NCBI GenBank assembly: GCA_035497315.1
Contig: DATJDU010000103.1
Coordinates: 1 to 64,000, forward strand
DNA length: 64,000 nucleotides
Direction of reading: 5' to 3'
From: Andeanibacterium sp035497315
GTDB taxonomy: Bacteria > Pseudomonadota > Alphaproteobacteria > Sphingomonadales > Sphingomonadaceae
A program made the position numbers and the translations under genes. Shown piece by piece: positions 49,965 to 59,088 of this stretch. The first letter of the stretch is position 1, and each line of letters opens with the position of its first letter. The notes under the pieces are model-generated. The model made no database searches. It was not told the origin of the DNA and saw only the letters and a list, made by a program, of their open reading frames with translations.

Positions 49965-51710
49965 TTACAGCTCCTCGACAGCCTCGACGCCAAGCAGGCT
50001 GAGACCGTTCTTCACAACCTGCCCGATTTGCTGGCCAAGGAAAAGCCTTGCCCCGGTCAATTCGGGCTGATCGGTCAGGATGAAACGTTTGGAAGGATCG
50101 TCATTGCCCAGATTCCAATAACCGTGAAACGCGGCCGCAAGGTCCCCAAGGAAGAAGGCGATACGGTGCGGCTCGCGCGCGGCGGCGGCGGCCTCGACGA
50201 TACGCGGGAATTGCGCGGCATGCTTCACCAGCGCCAGTTCTTCCGCGCCAAGCAGATCGAGATGTTCGCCGGACGGGGCCAGCCCCTCAATCGCCGCCTT
50301 GCGCAGGGTCGAATGAATCCGCGCATGGGCATATTGGACGTAGAAGACCGGATTTTCCTTCGATGCTTCCACCACCTTGGCGAAATCGAAATCCATCTGC
50401 GCTTCTGGCTTTCGGGTAAGCATGGTGAAACGCACCACATCCTTGCCCACCTCCTCCACCATATCGGCAATGGTGATGAAATTGCCGGACCGCTTGGACA
50501 TCTTGGCCGGCTCGCCATCGCGCAGCAACTGGACCATCTGGACCAGCTTGACATCGAAGGGGATCACCTTGCCCTGCCCCTCGGAAAGCGCGGCGACGGC
50601 AGCCTTGATCCGCTTCACGGTACCGGCATGATCTGCACCCCAGATATCGATCAACTCGTCGGCGGTCTGGGCCTTCTGCATGTGATAGGCGAGATCGGCA
50701 CCGAAATAGGTCCACTTGCCGTCGCTCTTGCGGATAGAGCGGTCCTGATCGTCGCCATATTTCGTCGACCGGAACAGGGGGAGTTCCACCGGCTCCCAGT
50801 CTTCAATCGTCTTGCCCTTGGGCGCCTCAAGCACACCATCATAGACCAGATCGTGCTCGCGCAGCCACTTCTCGGCCGCTTCCGGCTTGCCTGCGGCTTG
50901 CAGCTCCGCCTCAGATGAAAACAGGTCATGATGGATGCCCAGAAGCGCCAGGTCGGCCCGGATCATCTCCATCATCGCCGCCACGGCGCGGGTGCGGAAC
51001 AGCACGAGCCATTCCTCTTCAGGTTTGCCGAGATAGGCCCCGCCCAGTTCCTTCGCCAGCGCTTCGCCAACGGGCTTGAGATATTCGCCGGGATAGAGGC
51101 CCGCCGGAATCTCGCCAATATCCTCGCCCAGCGCCTCGCGGTAACGCAGATAGGCGGAGCGGGCGAGCACATCGACCTGGCCGCCAGCATCGTTGACGTA
51201 ATATTCGCGCGTCACCCGGTAGCCCGCGAATTCCAGCAGGCTGGCCAGCGCATCGCCCACGACGGCGCCGCGGCAATGGCCCATATGCATGGGGCCGGTG
51301 GGATTGGCAGAGACATATTCGACATTGACCATGCGGCTTCCGCCCATGGTGGAGCGGCCGTAGTCGCCGGCCAGCGCCGCGATGGCGGAAAGTTCGGTTC
51401 GCCATGCCGCATCGGCCACGCGAAGATTGATGAAACCGGGACCTGCGATCTCGGTCGAGACAACTTCGGGCAACTCTTCCAGCTTGCCGGAGATTCCCGC
51501 GGCCAAAGCACGCGGATTGGTACCTGCCGGCTTGGCAAGCACCATCGCGGCGTTAGTGGCCAGATCGCCATGGGAGGGGTCTCGCGGCGGCTCCACCGTC
51601 ACATTCGCGCGCGGGAGACCGGCAGGCAGCGTGCCCTCCTTTTCGAGCGCATCGAGGACATCGGCGAGATGGGCCGCGAAGGCGGCATGGATCGTCTTGG
51701 TTTCGGACAT
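49965..51710 (-). CDS. argS: Arginyl-tRNA synthetase
   Basis: ArgS charges tRNA-Arg. The 581-residue class I enzyme has the N-terminal Add1 domain (GDLATNAAMVLAK), the HIGH-type motif PTGPMHMGHCRGA, the KMSKS-type motif PAKMSKRSGN and the C-terminal anticodon-binding DALR domain. It heads the operon argS-SPOR-nagZ-scpA-scpB-tatABC. Confidence 0.98.
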   Translation of the reverse strand: MSETKTIHAAFAAHLADVLDALEKEGTLPAGLPRANVTVEPPRDPSHGDLATNAAMVLAKPAGTNPRALAAGISGKLEELPEVVSTEIAGPGFINLRVADAAWRTELSAIAALAGDYGRSTMGGSRMVNVEYVSANPTGPMHMGHCRGAVVGDALASLLEFAGYRVTREYYVNDAGGQVDVLARSAYLRYREALGEDIGEIPAGLYPGEYLKPVGEALAKELGGAYLGKPEEEWLVLFRTRAVAAMMEMIRADLALLGIHHDLFSSEAELQAAGKPEAAEKWLREHDLVYDGVLEAPKGKTIEDWEPVELPLFRSTKYGDDQDRSIRKSDGKWTYFGADLAYHMQKAQTADELIDIWGADHAGTVKRIKAAVAALSEGQGKVIPFDVKLVQMVQLLRDGEPAKMSKRSGNFITIADMVEEVGKDVVRFTMLTRKPEAQMDFDFAKVVEASKENPVFYVQYAHARIHSTLRKAAIEGLAPSGEHLDLLGAEELALVKHAAQFPRIVEAAAAAREPHRIAFFLGDLAAAFHGYWNLGNDDPSKRFILTDQPELTGARLFLGQQIGQVVKNGLSLLGVEAVEEL

Positions 51711-51787
51711 GGCAGGGCCGTTAGCGGGTTTGAGCCGCTTGCGGAAGAAGGAGCAGACTTATGCCTCCCCCGATCACCCGGAAATGG

Positions 51788-52447
51788 TCAGCGCGTGGCG
51801 TTGTAGGCGAGTTGCGCTTCAGAGAGCTGGAAGCCCACCAGCAGCTCAAAATTGGCGCGTGCCAAGGCGTCACGCACTTCGGGGAGGGTCAGCGGATCAA
51901 TTGCCGCATCCTCCTCGCCCGCCTTGCGGTTACGGCCGATCTTGTCGACGATTTCGCGCGGCAGGGTCGCTTCGGCGCGGTCGATATAAGCGCCCGCAAC
52001 GGCGTTGGCCTGTGCCCGCTCCTGCCCATCGGCAAATTGGATCGTCACCGTGCCCACGCGCTTGGAGACCACCGCACTACCGCCACGCAGGACGGTGGAG
52101 AAGTAAGGAATCTGCACTGTGCGGGCACCGCGCGTATCGCTGCGGCGGGCCAGAACGTCAAAATTTGCAGTGGCATAAACACGCTCGCCCGAATCATCGC
52201 AGGTGCTGCGCACATTGGTCATCACCGCCACCACATCGATCGCATCCGCAGTGCGCGACGTACCGTTGAAAAGCGTGATGTCACCTGTGTAATTGGGTAC
52301 GCCTACTGCCGGGCAAACCGTGCGGAGCGCGGTGATACCTACGCCCTGGCCGACGACAATCTGGCCCTTGCCCCCGCACCCCGCGAGCACCGCAACACAG
52401 GCGGTCAGGGACGCGATCATGGTAATCCGGCGAAGGCGAGCGGTCAT
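51788..52447 (-). CDS. Lipoprotein of unknown function
   Basis: The 219-residue protein has a lipoprotein signal peptide ending in LAGC (Cys at about 24). The remainder is predicted soluble and periplasmic, with a GDITLFN strand region and a mostly alpha tail. No family with a known role was recognised. It lies divergent from ispH across 77 bp and 77 bp upstream of argS on the same strand. Confidence 0.75.
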   Translation of the reverse strand: MTARLRRITMIASLTACVAVLAGCGGKGQIVVGQGVGITALRTVCPAVGVPNYTGDITLFNGTSRTADAIDVVAVMTNVRSTCDDSGERVYATANFDVLARRSDTRGARTVQIPYFSTVLRGGSAVVSKRVGTVTIQFADGQERAQANAVAGAYIDRAEATLPREIVDKIGRNRKAGEEDAAIDPLTLPEVRDALARANFELLVGFQLSEAQLAYNATR

Positions 52448-52524
52448 GCGAAGTCCTCAAGGTGCAGCTATCGGCGCAGCCCTAGCCCTTTCGCCGCGCA
52501 GCGACAACCGCTAGAGCGCCCCAG

Positions 52525-53499
52525 ATGAACGCCCCATTTCCAAAACAGCATCGCACGGAAACGCTTATGCCCCTGACCCTGCTTATCGCAGCGCCCCGCG
52601 GTTTCTGCGCTGGCGTGGACCGCGCCATAGAGATCGTGGAGCGCGCGCTGGAGCGTTACGGTGCACCGGTCTATGTCCGACACGAGATCGTGCACAATCG
52701 CTATGTAGTGGAAGGGTTGAAGGCCAAGGGCGCGGTTTTCGTGGAAGAACTGGACGATGTGCCCGACGGCGTACCAGTGGTTTTCAGCGCCCATGGCGTG
52801 CCGAAATCCGTACCCGAAGCGGCCACGCAACGCGGGCTTGACTGGCTGGATGCCACCTGTCCGCTGGTAAGCAAGGTTCACCGTCAGGCCGAGCGCCAGC
52901 TCGAAGCAGGGCGACATATCGTTTTCGTAGGCCACAAGGGCCATCCCGAAGTGATCGGCACCTTTGGGCAAGTACCCGAAGGCTCGATGACTCTGGTCGA
53001 GACACTTGAAGATGTCGCGACGCTTGACCTGTCGGCAGACACGCCGCTGGCTTTCCTAACCCAGACAACCCTGTCGGTGGACGATACGGCCGAAATCGTC
53101 CAGGCACTCAAGACCCGCTTCCCTCAGATCATCGGACCCAAAGCGGAGGATATTTGCTATGCTACTTCCAACCGCCAGGCAGCGGTGAAGGCGATCGCTC
53201 CCCAATGCGATCTGGTGTTGGTAATCGGCGCTCCGAACAGCTCCAACTCACTGCGGCTGGTAGAGGTGGCCCAACGCTTCGGTACTCCGGCACGGCTGAT
53301 CCAGCGGGCGAGTGAAATCGATCCGGAGTGGCTGCAGGGTGTCGAGACCCTGGGCCTCACGGCAGGTGCATCGGCCCCTGAGAAGCTGGTGCGCGAAGTG
53401 GTGGATACGCTGTCTCAATGGCGCGAGGTCGAGGAACACACACTCGTAACGGCGGAAGAGAAGATGGTCTTCAAACTACCCCGCCAGCTCGCGGACTAG
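52525..53499 (+). CDS. ispH: 4-hydroxy-3-methylbut-2-enyl diphosphate reductase
   Basis: IspH (LytB) is the last enzyme of the MEP isoprenoid pathway, with a 4Fe-4S cluster. The 324-residue protein carries the three cluster cysteines in PRGFCAGVDRA, DATCPLVSKVH and DICYATSNRQ, together with HEIVHN and FSAHGVP. ATG 52525 is used; ATG 52567 (MPLTLLIAAPRG) is also possible and lies nearer the conserved start. The homoserine kinase gene follows after 21 bp. Confidence 0.97.
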   Translation: MNAPFPKQHRTETLMPLTLLIAAPRGFCAGVDRAIEIVERALERYGAPVYVRHEIVHNRYVVEGLKAKGAVFVEELDDVPDGVPVVFSAHGVPKSVPEAATQRGLDWLDATCPLVSKVHRQAERQLEAGRHIVFVGHKGHPEVIGTFGQVPEGSMTLVETLEDVATLDLSADTPLAFLTQTTLSVDDTAEIVQALKTRFPQIIGPKAEDICYATSNRQAAVKAIAPQCDLVLVIGAPNSSNSLRLVEVAQRFGTPARLIQRASEIDPEWLQGVETLGLTAGASAPEKLVREVVDTLSQWREVEEHTLVTAEEKMVFKLPRQLAD

Positions 53500-53520
53500 G
53501 CATCGCGGGGAGAACGGCAA

Positions 53521-54522
53521 GTGGCAGTTTACACACATCTCGGCGCCGAGGATCTCGCCGCGCTGATCGCGCATTACGACGTCGGCGAACTGATTTCGGC
53601 CAAGGGTATCGCGGAAGGCGTCTCCAATTCCAACTGGCTGGTGGAGACTACCGGCCGGGACGGTCATAATACGCGCTTCATTCTCACCATGTATGAACGT
53701 CGGATAGACTTGGCGGACCTGCCTTTCTTCCTGGGCCTGCTGGACCATCTCGCCGCGCGTAACTGCCCGGTGCCGCGCACGATCCACGACCGCGCTGGCG
53801 CGGCCTTCCGCATGGTGGACGGCAAGGCCGTGGCACTGATCGAATTCCTGCCCGGCATCTCGATCGATCATCCGGAGGCAGAGCAGGCCTATTCCGTGGG
53901 CCGCGCCCTTGCCGGCATCCATCTGGCTTCGGCCGACTTCACGATGGAGCGTGCCAATGATTTGAGCCTTTCCGGATGGGAAGCGCTCGCCATGACCTGC
54001 GGCGAGGAAGGGCTTGCCCAGATCGACCCCGCCCTGCCAGCGACGATCAGTGAAGAAATGGACTTCCTGCGCAGCCACTGGCCTGAGCACCTGCCGCATT
54101 CGGTGATCCATGCCGACCTTTTCCCTGATAATGTACTGATGATGGGGCACGAGGTCAGTGGGCTGATCGACTTCTATTTCGCCTGCCGCGATATCACGGC
54201 CTATGATCTGGCAGTGACCCATGCGGCATGGTGCTTCGATGCGGAAGGCAGGGGTTTTCGCCCCGAAATCGCTACCGCACTGATCGAAGGCTATGAAAGC
54301 GTACGCCAGCTCTCGCATGAAGAACATGCCGCTCTGCCGATACTGGCGCGCGGCGCGGCGCTGCGCTTCCTGATGACGCGGGCGGAAGACTGGCTGAACA
54401 CGCCTGCCGACGCTCTGGTGACGCGCAAGGACCCAATGGCCTTTGCGCGCCGATTGGCCTTCTATGCCGATCGCGGCGCGGCGGCCTTTACGCTCCATCC
54501 CCGTCCGGACCACCTGCCCTGA
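53521..54522 (+). CDS. thrB: Homoserine kinase, APH-fold type
   Basis: This enzyme phosphorylates homoserine for threonine synthesis. The 333-residue protein is of the aminoglycoside-phosphotransferase-like ThrB type: GVSNSNWLVET near residue 37, the catalytic VIHADLFPDNVLM and the metal-binding LIDFYFACRD. The GTG at 53521 has GGGGAG upstream. It is followed directly by rnhA. Confidence 0.94.
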   Translation: MAVYTHLGAEDLAALIAHYDVGELISAKGIAEGVSNSNWLVETTGRDGHNTRFILTMYERRIDLADLPFFLGLLDHLAARNCPVPRTIHDRAGAAFRMVDGKAVALIEFLPGISIDHPEAEQAYSVGRALAGIHLASADFTMERANDLSLSGWEALAMTCGEEGLAQIDPALPATISEEMDFLRSHWPEHLPHSVIHADLFPDNVLMMGHEVSGLIDFYFACRDITAYDLAVTHAAWCFDAEGRGFRPEIATALIEGYESVRQLSHEEHAALPILARGAALRFLMTRAEDWLNTPADALVTRKDPMAFARRLAFYADRGAAAFTLHPRPDHLP

Positions 54523-54533
54523 AGGAAATGGCG

Positions 54534-54974
54534 ATGACCCGGGTCGATATCTTCACTGACGGCGCCTGCAAGGGCAATCCCGGCCCGGGCGGCTGGGGCG
54601 CATTGCTGCGTATGGGGAGTCATGAAAAGGAGCTGTCTGGCTCCGATCCCCAGACTACCAACAATCGCATGGAAATGCTGGCCGTGATCCGGGCGCTGAA
54701 CGCGCTGACACGCCCATGCGAGGTCCGGCTACACACCGATAGCCGTTATGTGATCGACGGAATGACCAAGTGGATCCATGGCTGGAAACGCTCGGGCTGG
54801 ATCAACGCCAGCAAGAAGCCAGTGCGCAACGCCGATCTGTGGCACGAACTGATCGAGGCCGCCGCCCCCCACAAGATCGATTGGATCTGGGTGAAGGGCC
54901 ATAATGGCCATGTAGAAAACGAACGGGTAGACAGGCTCGCCAGCGACGCCGCCGACAGCGCGGCGGGCCGCTAG
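54534..54974 (+). CDS. rnhA: Ribonuclease HI
   Basis: RNase HI degrades RNA in RNA-DNA hybrids. The 146-residue protein has the catalytic acidic residues in IFTDGACKGNPGPGGWG, NNRMEM, LHTDSRYV and the final Asp in VDRLASDAA. ATG 54534 is preferred because AAGGAA is 6 bases upstream; ATG 54528 is in frame. It lies 11 bp after thrB. Confidence 0.97.
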   Translation: MTRVDIFTDGACKGNPGPGGWGALLRMGSHEKELSGSDPQTTNNRMEMLAVIRALNALTRPCEVRLHTDSRYVIDGMTKWIHGWKRSGWINASKKPVRNADLWHELIEAAAPHKIDWIWVKGHNGHVENERVDRLASDAADSAAGR

Positions 54975-54992
54975 CGCAAGCTTGGCGCCGCT

Positions 54993-55169
54993 TCAGCTAT
55001 TATCCTCGACTGGCGCGTCCGGGCCGTGTTTCCTGATCGACTCGATCGCATTTTGCGCGCTGGCCTTGCTGGAATAGCCCTCGGTTGAGAACATCACTTC
55101 GGAATTATACTTGAAGCGAACCCGAAATTCGCCAGCCTTGTCCCGATAGATTTCAAACTTGTGAGCCAT
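54993..55169 (-). CDS. DUF1508 (YegP-like) protein
   Basis: The 58-residue protein has one YegP repeat: FEIYRDKAGEFRVRFKYNSEV, then EGYSSKASAQNAIESIRKH. The family is small and widespread, of unknown function, possibly binding at DNA or the envelope. The start is ATG 55169; the longer frame upstream is unlikely. It converges with rnhA. Confidence 0.9.
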   Translation of the reverse strand: MAHKFEIYRDKAGEFRVRFKYNSEVMFSTEGYSSKASAQNAIESIRKHGPDAPVEDNS

Positions 55170-55259
55170 GGCATCTGCCCCCGTGTGTCTTGGGTTGAAG
55201 ATGCCAACAAGTCTGCCCCGAAGGGAGCCGTCCGACAATCCCTCGAGTGAAGCAGCCCT

Positions 55260-56354
55260 TCAGATTAGGCGAGCGGCCAGATAAAGTTCATGGTCGAGCT
55301 TCGCCGTAAGGTCATCCCCCGGCAGACCCAACAGAATCTGCGCCCCAAGACGGGCGGCGGCTGGCGCGGTCTGGATGCCGAACCCGCCCTGCCCTGCAAA
55401 CCAGAAGAAGGCCTGATTGCGTGGATCGGGTCCATAGACCGGCAGCCGATCAGGCGCGAAGCTGCGCAGCCCGGCCCACTTATGCTCCACCCGTTCCACC
55501 CGCCAGTCCACTACCTGCTCAAAGCGGTCGATAGCAGTGGCAACGTCCAGTTCCTCAGGCGCGGCGTCGCATGGGACGCTCAGCGTCTCGTCATGCGGGC
55601 TCAGCCACAGGCGGCCATTCTCTGGCTTGAAGTAGAAACTGCCGCCCAGATCGACCACCAGTGGCAGGCTGTCAGCAGGGGCAGGCATGGTGCGCATCTG
55701 CACCATGGTGCGGCGCAAGGGCTGAATGCCCAGCGGGCGCAGTCCTGCAAGTTCAGCCACCGGGTCAGCCCAGGCCCCGGCGGCGTTGACCAGAACGTCG
55801 CAACGGATCACGCATCCATCTGCGGTCGTCAGCGTCCAGCCGGCATCGTAGTCCGCCGCAATCAGCCCCGCGCGACAGCGCAAATCGACGCCTGCTCGTC
55901 TCGCCTCCCGCAGATACCAGCCATGGACACCCGCAACGTCGATATCCTTGCAACTCGGTTCACTGACTCCATGGCACCACTCTGCGCGCAGGCCTGGAAC
56001 GATCCGTTCGATTGCTTCCCGGCCCAGCCATTCGACCCGAACCCCGGCGCGAGCGAAGTCGGCGATGAAAGCCTCGACCTCCGCCTCCTGTCCGGCGCGA
56101 GCGATATTGAGGGCGCCACGTTCACCCAGAAAGCCATGTTCCTCAAGCCATGTGCCCGAAGCCGTTGTGAGCGGCTGCACCAGCGGTCCGCCATATGTCT
56201 CCGCCCAGAAGGCAGCAGAACGCCCCGTAGCGTGGCGACCCGGCACGTCTTCTGCCTCCAGCTGCACCACGCGCGCATGTGTACCCAGCTCTGCGGCAAG
56301 GCTCGCACCGGCCATCCCGGCCCCAACCACAGCAATATCGAAATGTTCGCTCAA
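55260..56354 (-). CDS. FAD-dependent oxidoreductase (DAO family), TTG start
   Basis: The 364-residue protein has the N-terminal dinucleotide-binding motif IAVVGAGMAGASLAAEL, GRSAAFWAETYG, and a C-terminal FAD-contact segment FWFAGQGGFGIQTAPAAA. It resembles D-amino-acid dehydrogenase or glycine oxidase-like enzymes; the substrate is not certain. No ATG or GTG precedes the Rossmann motif; TTG 56354 is used, 7 bp after the hydrolase stop, with AGGGAAG about 11 bases upstream. It is the second gene of a hydrolase-oxidase pair. Confidence 0.88.
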   Translation of the reverse strand: MSEHFDIAVVGAGMAGASLAAELGTHARVVQLEAEDVPGRHATGRSAAFWAETYGGPLVQPLTTASGTWLEEHGFLGERGALNIARAGQEAEVEAFIADFARAGVRVEWLGREAIERIVPGLRAEWCHGVSEPSCKDIDVAGVHGWYLREARRAGVDLRCRAGLIAADYDAGWTLTTADGCVIRCDVLVNAAGAWADPVAELAGLRPLGIQPLRRTMVQMRTMPAPADSLPLVVDLGGSFYFKPENGRLWLSPHDETLSVPCDAAPEELDVATAIDRFEQVVDWRVERVEHKWAGLRSFAPDRLPVYGPDPRNQAFFWFAGQGGFGIQTAPAAARLGAQILLGLPGDDLTAKLDHELYLAARLI

Positions 56355-56361
56355 GAGGCTA

Positions 56362-57342
56362 TCACTTCCCTCGCGCGGCAATCTGGGAGAGGAACCTGTC
56401 GATAGCTTCCAGCGCCAGGTTCCGCACCTCATCGACTTCGCGAAGCACTTCATGGTGGGCTTCTGCCCCGAAGATGAACACCTCACCCCGCGGCAGGCGC
56501 CGCACCGCACGCTCGATCGCAGCAAAGGACACCAGCTTGTCGTGATCAGTCGCTACCACGAAGACTGGCGTCTCCACCCCCTCCAAAACACCCGGGCTCT
56601 CCAGCCAGCGATTCGAAGCATAGGCGCGCTCCACCCAACCCCAGCTTCCCGGACCCATGACGAGTTCAGAACGATGCTCGCGCCACCACAATTCGTCAGC
56701 ATAGCGTTCCCGATCATGGGTCAGCAATTGGTCGCGCCCTTCTGGGACTTCTCCGGGCTTTTCGCTCCACTTCCAGGCGGGACGACGGCGATCGCCCAGC
56801 CGCGCCATTAGCACTGCGACTGCATGCATGACGGAAGTCGGCAGGCCCCAGGAATGGAAACCCAACATCGGGGCTGAAAGCACCGCGCCATCCGCATCGA
56901 TAGCCTGTTCCGCAAGTGCGCGCAGCACCAGATGCCCACCCATGGAATGGCCCGCTATCACATGAGGGCCGGGAGTCTGCGCGACCCAGCGGCGCCACAA
57001 CCAGGCAAGATCCGCAGTCCATATGGCAAAGTCAGGCACATGGCCTGTCACCGCATCCCCTTCCGCGCCCAGCCTGCCCGAGCCAGCCTGCCCTCGCCAG
57101 TCCGACGCGGTCACGCGCCAGCCGCTACTGGCCCAGTAATTCAGCGTTTCAAGGTACTTCTCGTAGCAATCACCGCGCCCAGGCAGGAACAGGATCGACC
57201 CGGCCGCGCCGCCTGCTGGCATAGGCCAGTCGATTCGACGGACGGGCCAGCCGTCCTCGGCATGCCAGAAACCCTCAACCGCGCCCGCGGGAATGGCCCG
57301 CCGGTCGAAAATCCCGGTCTGCTCTTCCTTTGCGTGGCTAAT
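56362..57342 (-). CDS. Alpha/beta hydrolase (lysophospholipase-like), probable ATT start
   Basis: The protein is an S33-type hydrolase: the oxyanion region LFLPGRGDCYEKYLE, the nucleophile elbow VIAGHSMGGHLVLRAL (Ser in GHSMG), a late Asp in VVATDHDKLV and His in AEAHHEVLRE. The ATG at 57222 lacks any Shine-Dalgarno and cuts into conserved sequence: 40 codons upstream remain open and read like family N-terminus (FDRRAIPAGAVEGFWHAEDG). No ATG, GTG or TTG occurs there, but ATT 57342 has a perfect AGGAGG 5 bases upstream. The 326-residue form from ATT is preferred. Confidence 0.85.
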   Translation of the reverse strand: MSHAKEEQTGIFDRRAIPAGAVEGFWHAEDGWPVRRIDWPMPAGGAAGSILFLPGRGDCYEKYLETLNYWASSGWRVTASDWRGQAGSGRLGAEGDAVTGHVPDFAIWTADLAWLWRRWVAQTPGPHVIAGHSMGGHLVLRALAEQAIDADGAVLSAPMLGFHSWGLPTSVMHAVAVLMARLGDRRRPAWKWSEKPGEVPEGRDQLLTHDRERYADELWWREHRSELVMGPGSWGWVERAYASNRWLESPGVLEGVETPVFVVATDHDKLVSFAAIERAVRRLPRGEVFIFGAEAHHEVLREVDEVRNLALEAIDRFLSQIAARGK

Positions 57343-57347
57343 GCGAG

Positions 57348-57353
57348 CCTCCT
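57348..57353 (-). promoter_or_regulatory. Shine-Dalgarno supporting an ATT start
   Basis: AGGAGG on the minus strand with a 5-base spacer (CTCGC) to ATT at 57342-57340. It is one of the strongest Shine-Dalgarno sequences in the window, and no standard start codon follows in any frame within usable range. Confidence 0.6.
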
Positions 57354-57420
57354 GCCCGTGGTTACTTTTTGGTAAGTCCTTAAGAGTACCCCTGCCTCCT
57401 GAGACATTCAGGGGGCTCAG

Positions 57421-57915
57421 ATGTACGACGCACCGATCCAGTACGGATTGCTTGCTGCATTGGCAATCGCACTGCTGGTAGCCGCATTTACCGATCTGCG
57501 CTCGCGTCAGATCGCGAACTGGCTGAACGGAGCGATCGCCTTCGGTGCACCGCTTTTCTGGTGGGCCAGCGGACTTTCGCTGTGGCCGGGTGTGGCAATC
57601 CAGCTGGGCGTTGCGGTTGTGTGCTTTATCGTCCTTGCCGGCCTGTTCGCACTTCGTGCGATGGGCGGCGGCGACGTGAAGCTACTGACAGCGCTCGCGC
57701 TCTGGATCCCGCCCGCGCAGTTCCTGAACCTGCTGGTCGTCATGGCGCTGGTGGGCGGCCTGCTGACGATTGTGTTCGGCGCCTGGCACGTCGCCCGCCG
57801 TCAGCGCGACAGGCTGGCGGTGCCCTATGGCGTCGCCATCGCGACCGGGGGACTCTGGGTGCTCGCAGCGAATTATCTGCCCTTAGCCCACGCAGCGAGC
57901 GGGAATTTGGGGTGA
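57421..57915 (+). CDS. cpaA: Prepilin peptidase CpaA/TadV
   Basis: CpaA is an A24 aspartic peptidase of the inner membrane that matures Flp-type pilins. The 164-residue protein has about five hydrophobic helices, the first catalytic Asp in AAFTDLRSRQIANW and the second in AMGGGDVKLL. AGGGGG lies 6 bases before the ATG. It opens the pilus locus; no pilin gene precedes it here. Confidence 0.93.
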   Translation: MYDAPIQYGLLAALAIALLVAAFTDLRSRQIANWLNGAIAFGAPLFWWASGLSLWPGVAIQLGVAVVCFIVLAGLFALRAMGGGDVKLLTALALWIPPAQFLNLLVVMALVGGLLTIVFGAWHVARRQRDRLAVPYGVAIATGGLWVLAANYLPLAHAASGNLG

Positions 57916-57989
57916 ACGGGATTTTAACCATTCCGGCCGACAATCTCTGGATTGAATTCCTTTCGGCCATTGAGGGGGCTTGACGCACC

Positions 57990-59012
57990 ATGGACAGGAA
58001 GAAACTGGTACTGCTGCTTGGGGCGCTGATCATTGCGATCGGTACGGCCATGGCCGCGCGTAGCATGTTCGCGGGCTCCTCCGCCCCGCAAGCCGAAGCC
58101 GCGCCTCCCGAGCCGGAAGGGCCAAAAGTACTGGTCGCCCAGCGCGCGCTGCCGGTGGGCACGATCATCACTGCCGACGCCATCGCCTACCAGCTTTGGC
58201 CGAAGGAAATGGTGCAGGATGCCTACTTCATCGACGGCGAAGCCGACATGAACACTCTACTTGGCACGGTTGTGCGCCATCCGATCACTGCAGGCGAACC
58301 CGTTACCCAAGGCTCGCTCGTCGCCCCCGGCGACCGTGGTTTCCTGGCGGCTGCGCTTGGCGCGGGCATGCGCGCCGTGACAGTCCCCGTTTCGGCCAAG
58401 ACCGGCGTGGGCGGCTTTGTATTTCCGGGTGACCGGGTGGACCTGGTTCTGACGCAGACTGTCAGAGGCAATGACGAAGGAGCGCCGCTGAAGGCTGCGG
58501 AGACGATCCTGCGCAATATCCGGGTGCTCGCCACCGACCAGTCAACCGAAACCACGCACACGCCCGACGGCAAGACCGTCGTCCGCGACTTCCGCACCGT
58601 GACTCTCGAAGTCACTCCCAAGATTGCGGAAAAGGTGGCCGTTGCCCAGACGATCGGCACGCTCAGCCTCTCGCTGCGTTCCATCGCCGACAACCAGTCG
58701 GATCTGGAGCGTGCGATCGCTTCAGGTGAAGTCAACGTGCCCGATGGCGCCTCGAAAACCGAGGAAGAGAAGATTCTGCGCACGGCACTGGCTCGCCCAC
58801 GCGATGGTGCCAGCAGCTTCGTGACCGGCGGCGATGTATCTCGCTTCCAGCGCAGCAGCATGCCGCGCACCGGCCCACAGGCCCCGACACAGGCCATGGC
58901 CTATAACGGCAACTCGAATGGCGCTCCACGTGCCGTCGCTCCAGTCCGCACCGGCCCGATCGTCAACGTGACCCGTGGCAAGAACACCGTCGCGGTTCCG
59001 GTGGGGAAGTGA
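57990..59012 (+). CDS. cpaB: Flp pilus assembly protein CpaB
   Basis: CpaB/RcpC is a periplasmic assembly factor of the Tad pilus. The 340-residue protein has one N-terminal membrane segment (about residues 5-23), an SAF-domain segment from VLVAQRALPVGTIITADA, and the RcpC-like core ending near SLSLRSIADN. A Pro/Ser/Asn-rich tail follows. It comes 74 bp after cpaA. Confidence 0.93.
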   Translation: MDRKKLVLLLGALIIAIGTAMAARSMFAGSSAPQAEAAPPEPEGPKVLVAQRALPVGTIITADAIAYQLWPKEMVQDAYFIDGEADMNTLLGTVVRHPITAGEPVTQGSLVAPGDRGFLAAALGAGMRAVTVPVSAKTGVGGFVFPGDRVDLVLTQTVRGNDEGAPLKAAETILRNIRVLATDQSTETTHTPDGKTVVRDFRTVTLEVTPKIAEKVAVAQTIGTLSLSLRSIADNQSDLERAIASGEVNVPDGASKTEEEKILRTALARPRDGASSFVTGGDVSRFQRSSMPRTGPQAPTQAMAYNGNSNGAPRAVAPVRTGPIVNVTRGKNTVAVPVGK

Positions 59013-59088
59013 CGCAATGACCACAATCACCGCCAATACGACGCGCGCCGACATGACACTCGGGCGAATTCAACCAAGGGGCAACACC

